This document shows, in pieces, positions 1-4,694 of a stretch of DNA of 5,593 bases. Each line of letters starts with the position of its first letter. Within the stretch, counting starts at the first letter, position 1. Location of the stretch: the NCBI GenBank assembly GCA_023428365.1, contig JAEYYQ010000227.1:1-5593 (forward strand). The letters are read 5' to 3'. The notes under the pieces are model-generated. The model saw nothing but the letters and a program-made list of their open reading frames with translations. It was not told the DNA's origin and did no database searches. This DNA comes from Pseudomonadota bacterium (lineage in GTDB: Bacteria; Pseudomonadota; Alphaproteobacteria; Rhizobiales; Hyphomicrobiaceae). The position numbers were made by a program, and so were the translations under genes.

Positions 1-575
1 TCGAGCCGATCATGAAGGTGTTCGAGAGCTATCTGGGTGCGCCGCAGACACCGATCGTCGCCGGCCAGCACGTGCTCGACGCCGACTACTTCCGCCGCAT
101 CGACGCGCTCAACTTCAGCATGGCGCATGACGATGGCCAGCTGCCGAACGATCTCAATCAGGCTGACATCATAATACTCGGCATCTCGCGGACGTCGAAG
201 ACGCCAACGAGCATCTATCTCGCGCAGCGTGGATACAAGACGGCGAACGTGCCGATTGTTCCACCGATCGCCCTGCCGCCGGAACTGGCGGAACCGCACA
301 GCGCGTTCGTCGTGTGTCTCGTTGCCAGCCCCGAGCGAATCGCTGAAATCCGCCGCAATCGGGTTCGGCTGATGAGTGATCGCAATTTGGACGACTATGT
401 CGACCGCGAACAGATCGCCCAGGAAGTGCAGCATTCGCGGCGGCTCTGCGCGCGTCACGGCTGGCCGGTCATCGATGTCACGCGCCGCTCGGTCGAAGAA
501 ACGGCCGCCACCATCGTCAAGTTGTTCCATGATCGCGAGTTGAAGAACGCGGATGCGGAGGAAGGCGATGCCTAA
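1..575 (+). CDS. ppsR: PEP synthase / PPDK regulatory protein (kinase-pyrophosphorylase), 5'-truncated
   Basis: Bifunctional cytosolic enzyme (DUF299 / PPSR family). The family uses ADP to phosphorylate a threonine of phosphoenolpyruvate synthase or pyruvate phosphate dikinase, inactivating it, and reverses this by phosphorolysis giving pyrophosphate, thus switching the pyruvate-PEP step. The frame is open to the left edge (first full codon at base 3), so the ATG at 12 is internal. About 190 residues remain of a family length near 270-280; the N-terminal third is missing. Counting from that ATG, the family block MAHDDG is at 37-42 and the P-loop-like GISRTSKTPTS at 57-67, followed by YLAQRGYKTANVP, as in E. 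coli PpsR. The C-terminal SVEETAATIVKL also matches. It overlaps maf by 8 bp. Whether the target is PpsA or PpdK cannot be told from here. Family identity is near certain. Confidence 0.95.
   Translation, partial: EPIMKVFESYLGAPQTPIVAGQHVLDADYFRRIDALNFSMAHDDGQLPNDLNQADIIILGISRTSKTPTSIYLAQRGYKTANVPIVPPIALPPELAEPHSAFVVCLVASPERIAEIRRNRVRLMSDRNLDDYVDREQIAQEVQHSRRLCARHGWPVIDVTRRSVEETAATIVKLFHDRELKNADAEEGDA
557..561 (+). promoter_or_regulatory. Shine-Dalgarno of maf, fixing its start at 568
   Basis: GGAGG, within GGAGGAAGG, lies 6 nt before the ATG at 568 and inside the last codons of ppsR. It supports 568 over the in-frame ATG at 553, which lies upstream of this site and so cannot use it. Reinitiation coupled to ppsR termination at 573-575 is likely. 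Confidence 0.7.
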
Positions 576-1185
576 GGCGTCGGGAGCTTCACTGGTGCTG
601 GCGTCTGGAAGTCAGACGCGCCATCGATTGCTGAAAGCGGCTGGTGTCTCGTTCGAGGTGGTGACGCCACAGGTCGATGAGGCCGTCGTGCGCGAGGCGG
701 TCAAGACTGGCGCGGGAGGTGTCGAGCCAGCCGATGTCGCGGAAATTTTGGCGCGCGCCAAGGCGGAAGAGGTGAGTGCCCGTCACCCGGATGCCGTGGT
801 GATCGGCGCTGATCAGATCCTGTCGTGCGACGACGAGATATTCTCCAAAGCCGAGACCATCGATGATGCCCGCGCAACGTTGCTGAAACTGCGTGGCCGG
901 ACGCACGAGCTGCATTCAGCCGTGGCCATTGCGGAAGACGGCGAAACCACGTGGACGATGGTCGATACCGCGCATTTGACGATGCGTGCGTTCACGCCAG
1001 CCTGCCTCGGTCAGTATATGGTGCAGGCCGGTGCTGGTGTGCTGGATTCGGTTGGTTGCTACAAGCTGGAGGAAGCGGGCATTCAGCTGTTCGAGCGGAT
1101 CGAAGGCGACTACTTCACGATTCTGGGACTGCCGATGTTGCCGCTGCTGGCCGAGTTGCGTGGGCGCAAACTGGTGATGGTATGA
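568..1185 (+). CDS. maf: Maf family nucleotide pyrophosphatase (YceF-like)
   Basis: Predicted cytosolic nucleoside triphosphate pyrophosphatase, a house-cleaning enzyme that hydrolyses non-canonical or modified nucleotides to the monophosphate. The 205-residue length is normal. Using the ATG at 568, the N-terminal signature is LASGSQTRHRLL (11-22), a variant of the usual LASxSPRR. It is followed by the conserved DE pair (37-38), VIGADQIL with the presumed catalytic Asp82, Lys94, GRTHELHSAV (110-119), and GCYKLEEAGIQLFERIEGD (163-181) followed by ILGLP. Gln after the Asp (GADQ rather than GADT) resembles E. coli YceF, which acts on m7GTP, more than YhdE, which acts on dTTP/UTP; substrate by this criterion is inference. 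The start was chosen from the Shine-Dalgarno at 557-561; an ATG 15 bp upstream would add five residues. It overlaps ppsR by 8 bp and lies 28 bp before coaE. Confidence 0.93.
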   Translation: MPKASGASLVLASGSQTRHRLLKAAGVSFEVVTPQVDEAVVREAVKTGAGGVEPADVAEILARAKAEEVSARHPDAVVIGADQILSCDDEIFSKAETIDDARATLLKLRGRTHELHSAVAIAEDGETTWTMVDTAHLTMRAFTPACLGQYMVQAGAGVLDSVGCYKLEEAGIQLFERIEGDYFTILGLPMLPLLAELRGRKLVMV

Positions 1186-1214
1186 GCGTAACCGCGCACG
1201 TGGAGGCCTGCTGA
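1182..1214 (+). other. 10-codon bridging reading frame between maf and coaE
   Basis: An ATG at 1182 overlaps the maf stop (ATGA) and opens a frame MSVTAHVEAC whose TGA at 1212-1214 overlaps the coaE ATG (TGATG). The frame contains the coaE Shine-Dalgarno GGAGG (1202-1206, 7 nt before ATG 1214). It could be chance, a coupling minicistron, or the scar of a deleted gene; aroE sits here in related genomes as I recall them. No coding evidence beyond the overlaps. Confidence 0.15.
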
Positions 1215-1828
1215 TGCTGATCATCGGACTGACGGGTTCGATCGGCATGGGCAAGTCCACAATTGCCGAACGCTTCCGCACCCACGGCATCCCGGTGTGC
1301 GATGCGGATGCGCTGGTCCATCAGCTCTATGAAGCCGAAGCGGTCGCGCCCATCGAGGCTGCGTTTCCCGGTACAACGGCGAATGGCAAGGTCGACCGCG
1401 CAAAACTCGGCAAGGCGGTGCTGGGGGACGCGCAGGGATTGAAACGGCTGGAAGCCATTGTCCATCCGCTGGTTCATGCCGCTGAGAAGGACTTTCTGCG
1501 GAAGGCGTACGAGGCTGGCGCGTCACAGGCCGTGCTCGAGATCCCGCTTCTTTTCGAAACCGGTGGAGACGCGCGCGTCGATGTCACAGTGGTGGTCAGC
1601 GCGCCTGCGCATATCCAAAAAGAACGCGTGCTGCAGCGGCCCGGCATGACTGAAGCAAAGTTCGCGGCCGTCCTGTCTCATCAAATGGACGATGCCGAAA
1701 AACGGCGGCGGGCGGATTTCGTTGTGGATACGGCCGGAACGTTGGAGGCCAGCCGGGCTCAGGTCGATACAATCATCGCAGCGCTTCGTGGACGGGGTGG
1801 TCAAGCCTACATCCGCGATTGGAGCTGA
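1214..1828 (+). CDS. coaE: Dephospho-CoA kinase
   Basis: Catalyses the last step of coenzyme A synthesis, ATP-dependent phosphorylation of the ribose 3'-hydroxyl of dephospho-CoA, in the cytosol. The 204 residues match the family length of about 200. The Walker A loop GSIGMGKST is at residues 8-16. The substrate-site segment VCDADALVH (28-36) carries Asp30 and Asp32, LEAIVHPLVH (79-88) is the family HP block, and EIPLLFE (109-115) is the lid-adjacent signature. The start at 1214 has a GGAGG Shine-Dalgarno at 1202-1206 with 7 nt spacing, and MLIIGLTGSIG aligns with the normal CoaE N-terminus. It lies 28 bp after maf and 36 bp before dnaQ, so co-transcription is likely. All key motifs are intact. 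Confidence 0.97.
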   Translation: MLIIGLTGSIGMGKSTIAERFRTHGIPVCDADALVHQLYEAEAVAPIEAAFPGTTANGKVDRAKLGKAVLGDAQGLKRLEAIVHPLVHAAEKDFLRKAYEAGASQAVLEIPLLFETGGDARVDVTVVVSAPAHIQKERVLQRPGMTEAKFAAVLSHQMDDAEKRRRADFVVDTAGTLEASRAQVDTIIAALRGRGGQAYIRDWS

Positions 1829-1841
1829 TCCAAGCCGATAC

Positions 1842-1856
1842 AGGGCCGGGGGCCTT
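1842..1856 (+). other. Short hairpin over the expected dnaQ ribosome binding site
   Basis: GGCC at 1844-1847 and GGCC at 1851-1854 pair around a GGG loop, extended by a G-U and an A-U pair, then TTTC. This lies in the 36 bp coaE-dnaQ gap, 8-22 nt before the dnaQ ATG. No standard Shine-Dalgarno is visible; the only purine run is the GGGGG at 1848-1852, partly sequestered in this hairpin. It could dampen dnaQ translation or be a weak attenuator. The T-run is too short for a convincing terminator. Confidence 0.3.
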
Positions 1857-1864
1857 TCATTCAT

Positions 1865-2578
1865 ATGCTGCGGGAGATCGTTCTCGATACCGAGACGACG
1901 GGGTTGGATGCTCGGAAGGGAGACCGCCTGATCGAACTCGGCTGCGTCGAGCTGATCAACCGCATACCGACCGGCGAAGAACTGCACCTCTTTATCAATC
2001 CCGAGGGTCGGGAGGTCCATCCGGACGCCGAGGCCATACACGGCATCTCGAATGCCTTCCTCGATGACAAGCCGCCGTTCTCAGCCGTCGCCGACCAGTT
2101 CATCGACTTCATTGGCGATGCAACGCTGGTGATCCACAACGCCACCTTCGATATCAGCTTCCTCAATATGGAGCTGGAGCGGTTGAGACGGCCGCCGATC
2201 ACGAGTGATCGCGTCGTCGACACGCTGGCGCTGGCGCGGCGGAAGCACCCCGCGGGTCCCAACAGCCTCGATGCGCTCTGCAAGCGCTATGGCATCGACA
2301 ACTCGAAGCGTATCAAGCACGGCGCGCTGATGGACTCGTTCCTGCTCGCCGAGGTCTATATTGAGCTGTTGGGCGAGCGCCAGGCCGCCCTCGTGCTGGC
2401 GAGCCGGAGCGAAACAGCGGTTGGAACGAGTGCCGGTCGCCGGCAGCCAGCCCGGCAGCGACCGGATCCGCTACCGCCTCGCCTGTCGCCCGAAATGGTC
2501 GAGCAGCATCTGGTTTTCGTCCAGACTCTCGGCGAGGAGGCCATCTGGCGGCGCTATTTGCCCTCCGGAACAGCCTGA
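1865..2578 (+). CDS. dnaQ: DNA polymerase III epsilon subunit (3'-5' proofreading exonuclease)
   Basis: Proofreading exonuclease of the replicative polymerase core, bound to the alpha subunit. It is a DEDDh-family nuclease using two metal ions. Exo I is LDTETTG with Asp8 and Glu10, Exo II is HNATFDISFLN with Asp96, and Exo III is HGALMDSFLL with His152 and Asp157, so all catalytic residues are present. EAIHGIS (56-62) is also typical. Length is 237 residues (E. coli 243). The exonuclease domain ends near residue 185. A low-complexity Arg/Pro/Gln linker (about 190-212) then leads to the C-terminal segment MVEQHLVFVQTLGEEAIWRR, the part expected to bind alpha. The ATG at 1865 places Exo I at the usual distance from the N-terminus. 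No clear Shine-Dalgarno precedes it, only a G-run in a hairpin. It is the last gene of the ppsR-maf-coaE-dnaQ series; no convincing terminator follows. Confidence 0.97.
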   Translation: MLREIVLDTETTGLDARKGDRLIELGCVELINRIPTGEELHLFINPEGREVHPDAEAIHGISNAFLDDKPPFSAVADQFIDFIGDATLVIHNATFDISFLNMELERLRRPPITSDRVVDTLALARRKHPAGPNSLDALCKRYGIDNSKRIKHGALMDSFLLAEVYIELLGERQAALVLASRSETAVGTSAGRRQPARQRPDPLPPRLSPEMVEQHLVFVQTLGEEAIWRRYLPSGTA

Positions 2579-2614
2579 ATCGGCGGTTTGACGCCCCTGC
2601 GCCAGTCTCCGCAC

Positions 2615-2644
2615 TTGACGGTTTCCGGCTGACATCAGTATAGA
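2615..2644 (+). promoter_or_regulatory. Sigma70-type promoter of rpmB
   Basis: A -35 box TTGACG (2615-2620) and a -10 box TATAGA (2639-2644) are separated by 18 bp, close to consensus for both boxes. Transcription would start near 2651, leaving a leader of about 99 nt before the rpmB ATG at 2750. It sits in the 171 bp intergenic stretch between dnaQ and rpmB, where a strong promoter for a ribosomal protein gene is expected. The start site is inferred, not seen. Confidence 0.7.
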
Positions 2645-2659
2645 CTACCGCTGAAATTC

Positions 2660-2678
2660 ACCCGCCAGCCGGACGGGT
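2660..2678 (+). other. Hairpin in the rpmB mRNA leader
   Basis: ACCCGCC (2660-2666) can pair with GG (2671-2672) plus CGGGT (2674-2678), with one bulged A at 2673 and loop AGCC. It would lie about 10 nt from the predicted transcript 5' end. It may protect the 5' end or contribute to leader control of L28. A stem this short is common by chance in GC-rich DNA. Confidence 0.25.
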
Positions 2679-2729
2679 CGTCTCCGATTCAGGAACGAAG
2701 AACCAGAATGCGCCCCGTCTGGGAGCGCC

Positions 2730-2738
2730 AGGAAGAGG
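2730..2738 (+). promoter_or_regulatory. Shine-Dalgarno of rpmB
   Basis: AGGAAGAGG ends 11 nt before the ATG at 2750, slightly long but the best purine match. With the conserved L28 N-terminus it argues for 2750 over the in-frame ATG at 2708. Confidence 0.5.
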
Positions 2739-2749
2739 ATTATCGCGTT

Positions 2750-3058
2750 ATGACCAGACGCTGCGAGTTGAGCGGCAAGCTCCCGATGTCGGGGCAGCTT
2801 CGCAGCCACGCCGAGAATAAGTCGAAGCGGACGTTCCGGCCTAACCTGTGCACGGTCACGCTGATCAGCGACGCTCTCGGGCGTTCGGTTCGTCTGAAGG
2901 TCAGTGCGCACGCGCTGAAGTCGGTCGAGCATCGCGGCGGGCTCGATGCCTATCTGCTGAAGGCACGCGATGAGGAACTGTCCGATCGCTGCCTGCGCCT
3001 GAAGCGCGACGTCCAGAAGAAGAAGGCGGAAGCAGCCGCTCCGGCTGCCGCGGCCTAA
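2750..3058 (+). CDS. rpmB: 50S ribosomal protein L28
   Basis: Structural protein of the large ribosomal subunit. The N-terminus [15 protein letters not shown] is the family start, followed by [15 protein letters not shown] (19-33), [17 protein letters not shown] (36-52) and [12 protein letters not shown] (61-72), all typical of alphaproteobacterial L28. The protein has 102 residues with a Lys/Ala-rich tail ([13 protein letters not shown]). Only Cys5 and Cys34 are present, so it lacks the paired CxxC motifs of the zinc-binding form. Position 11 is Leu where I expect Gly (GKG) in most homologues, a small oddity. An in-frame ATG at 2708 would add 14 residues (MRPVWERQ...) unlike any L28 N-terminus I know, so 2750 is chosen. 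The gene stands alone behind its own promoter and converges on the GNAT gene with 16 bp between the stops. Confidence 0.95.
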   Translation: MTRRCELSGKLPMSGQLRSHAENKSKRTFRPNLCTVTLISDALGRSVRLKVSAHALKSVEHRGGLDAYLLKARDEELSDRCLRLKRDVQKKKAEAAAPAAAA

Positions 3059-3074
3059 GTCGGCCGCATACGCT

Positions 3075-3569
3075 TTACGTCGGGGATAGGTCGAGATCCA
3101 TGCGGATCTCGACAAGATTTTGACCCCACAGCGATTGGGTTTCGCGCTGCGTTTCCCGGAAGCCCGCTTTCCGGTAGAGATGCTGTGCAGCCGCGAGTCC
3201 GTCAAACGTCCAAAGAAATATTTGGCTTAAGCGTTGATCCCGCGCGTAGTCCAACGTGTGGGCTATGAGCTGTTGGCCAAGCCCACGGCCGCGCCCCTCC
3301 GGCGTCAGCAGAAACCAGCGCAGCTGACCTTCGCCGCTGTCGGTTTTGACGAGCGCGATTGAACCGACGACGACGTCATTGATTTCGGCGAGCCACAGAC
3401 GTCCTGCATCCGGTCCTCTGAGGATGAAGTCGGCTAGCGGAGCGGCGACGTACGGCTCGAACGTGGTATCGAGCCCCCATTCGCGCGCATAGTGAACGCC
3501 ATGAAGGTGGATGACCGTTCCGAGATCTCCCGGGCGGAGATCATGGCGGATGGCCACCTGGTCGCTCAT
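3075..3569 (-). CDS. GNAT family N-acetyltransferase
   Basis: Acetyl-CoA-dependent N-acetyltransferase of unknown substrate, 164 residues, a single GNAT domain. Motif A is LRWFLLTPEGRGRGLGQQLI, with the acetyl-CoA pyrophosphate loop RGRGLG at 93-98 fitting R-x-x-G-x-G. The beta5/alpha4 part LYRKAGF (131-137) holds the usual Tyr132. The N-terminal HGVHYAREWGLD (23-34) and the SLWGQNLVEIRMDLDL ending resemble the acetyltransferase half of MarR-GNAT fusion proteins, but no HTH part is present. The start at 3569 overlaps the stop of the upstream phytase-like gene by 4 nt (ATGA). No Shine-Dalgarno is evident, so translational coupling is likely. The codons for VEIRMDLD form a perfect hairpin that appears to be the rpmB terminator on the other strand. 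Family is confident; substrate unknown. Confidence 0.9.
   Translation of the reverse strand: MSDQVAIRHDLRPGDLGTVIHLHGVHYAREWGLDTTFEPYVAAPLADFILRGPDAGRLWLAEINDVVVGSIALVKTDSGEGQLRWFLLTPEGRGRGLGQQLIAHTLDYARDQRLSQIFLWTFDGLAAAQHLYRKAGFRETQRETQSLWGQNLVEIRMDLDLSPT
3090..3121 (+). terminator. Rho-independent terminator of rpmB, nested in the convergent GNAT gene
   Basis: GTCGAGATCC (3090-3099) and its exact reverse complement (3104-3113) form a perfect 10-bp stem with loop ATGC, followed by AAGATTTT (3114-3121). It begins 31 nt after the rpmB stop. On the - strand the downstream side reads CTATCCCCGACG, with no T-run, so the signal points towards rpmB. The T-tract is modest and displaced by AAGA, so termination may be partial. 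Confidence 0.6.
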
Positions 3570-4666
3570 GGTTTGCGATTGGACGGCGTGGCGCTGGCCG
3601 TGCTGTCGCCCTTCAATGCGAATTGCAGCAGGATCGTGCGCTGGATCAGGGTATTGAAATTGTCGTCCGACAACAGCGTGACGATGGTCTCGCCGCGGCT
3701 GTTGGTGTGAACAGCGACCGATTCCATATTGTCGATGTCGTAGTTCATGTCGCCTTGAAATAGAGTCTCGCCTTCAAGGCGCGCGCCGGGGGCAATGTCG
3801 CGACCGTCGATCAGGCGTAGCCGCATTTTTACGCCTTCAGTCCAGCGGAACCGGCGCTCCAGGACGATGACGTTGCCGTCAGGGAGTGTTGCAAGATCTG
3901 TAATGTCGAATTCACCAATATCCGACAGATAGAACGAGCGCGGCTGACCGTCGATCCATAGCCAGCCGGTATGGTCCCCGCGCTCATTGGTCAAGCGCTC
4001 GGCAATAGCGATGGGACTTCCTTTATGGCGGCCGCCCTTGAGAACACCGATCGATTCAAACGATGCGTTTCCCGATAGCTTTGGTGTTTCGGCTGGACGG
4101 TTGAGATAGCCCGTCGGCGCTGCCAGTTGGCCGTTGACGATCGGAAATCGCCCAATTCGGTGATTGCGCTCGAACGCGATGAGCGCGGTGCCTTTTTCCA
4201 GCGTGCCGGAAGCCAAGGTGATAGATTCAGCGTCCTTGTCTCGGCCTCGGGTCAGCGGTCGTCCGCCGATCGCTCGGAGTGATGAGATTTTGGCGTTCGT
4301 CATGCCGGTCGGCCGACCGTCGGCGTAAGTGATCTCGCCGCTCATCCACGTGCCGGCGTCCGAGACTGAGAGGAAGCGACGGCCGGCGTCGTCGAGGATC
4401 AGTCCGGACCAGCCACCGAAATTCGGATCTGTCGAGGTCAATACAAGACCGCCGCGCCATTCCAGTCGCCCGTACTGATTTCTTGACGGGCCGGGCCGGT
4501 CGAAGCTGCTGATGGGTTTCGCGCTGATCTCAATTGCCAGCGGGCGCACGCTGTCGAGACGCGGCTTCTGCGCAATCGCGTGACCGCTCAGAGCGGCTAA
4601 AGCAGCCACGACGATGATCGGAATTGCGATACCGCCGATACGGCGCAACCAGCCGACCTTGCTCAT
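3566..4666 (-). CDS. Exported phytase-like beta-propeller protein (esterase-like activity of phytase family)
   Basis: Predicted secreted or periplasmic protein of 366 residues with the phytase-like domain (Pfam PF13449 type). The true activity of this family is poorly defined. A Sec signal peptide is clear: basic WLRR (6-9), hydrophobic core IAIPIIVVAALAAL (13-26), and likely cleavage AIA/Q after residue 32. Domain landmarks are LVLTSTDPNFGGWSGL (74-89), FLSVSDAGTW (98-107), a central DAESITL, FDITDLATLPDGNVIVLERR, NYDIDNMESVAV (308-319) and LLSDDNFN (331-338). These recurring D-G/D-N segments suit a propeller. The start at 4666 gives the signal peptide; an ATG at 4750 would run back into cobT and bury it. 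AGGAG at 4680-4684 precedes it by 13 nt. It lies 28 bp after cobT and overlaps the GNAT gene by 4 nt, suggesting one operon. Any link to cobalamin is inference from position. Confidence 0.88.
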   Translation of the reverse strand: MSKVGWLRRIGGIAIPIIVVAALAALSGHAIAQKPRLDSVRPLAIEISAKPISSFDRPGPSRNQYGRLEWRGGLVLTSTDPNFGGWSGLILDDAGRRFLSVSDAGTWMSGEITYADGRPTGMTNAKISSLRAIGGRPLTRGRDKDAESITLASGTLEKGTALIAFERNHRIGRFPIVNGQLAAPTGYLNRPAETPKLSGNASFESIGVLKGGRHKGSPIAIAERLTNERGDHTGWLWIDGQPRSFYLSDIGEFDITDLATLPDGNVIVLERRFRWTEGVKMRLRLIDGRDIAPGARLEGETLFQGDMNYDIDNMESVAVHTNSRGETIVTLLSDDNFNTLIQRTILLQFALKGDSTASATPSNRKP

Positions 4667-4679
4667 GTGAACGTCGTTG

Positions 4680-4684
4680 CTCCT
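4680..4684 (-). promoter_or_regulatory. Shine-Dalgarno of the phytase-like gene
   Basis: AGGAG on the - strand lies in the 28 bp gap after the cobT stop, 13 nt before the ATG at 4666. The spacing is long but no better site is visible, and it supports the start that yields an intact signal peptide. Confidence 0.45.
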
Positions 4685-4694
4685 GTCGACTGCC

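Noticed and set aside
1523..2283. Long - strand frames antisense to coaE and dnaQ
   Set aside because: No family motifs, and the + strand genes are complete with all catalytic residues.
2582..2595. GGCG / CGCC repeat just after dnaQ as a terminator
   Set aside because: The stem is only 4 bp with no T-run; not distinguishable from chance in GC-rich sequence.
2708..2749. Start of rpmB at the ATG at 2708
   Set aside because: The extra 14 residues do not resemble an L28 N-terminus, whereas MTRRCEL at 2750 does.
3050..3067. GCGGCC / GGCCGC inverted repeat around the rpmB stop codon
   Set aside because: The stem is only 6 bp and no T-run follows on either strand; the hairpin at 3090-3113 is a far better terminator.
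2645..3205. 186-codon open frame on the - strand across the rpmB leader and rpmB
   Set aside because: It is antisense to rpmB, whose L28 motifs are unmistakable, runs through the rpmB promoter and has no recognisable domain; it is a GC-rich shadow frame.
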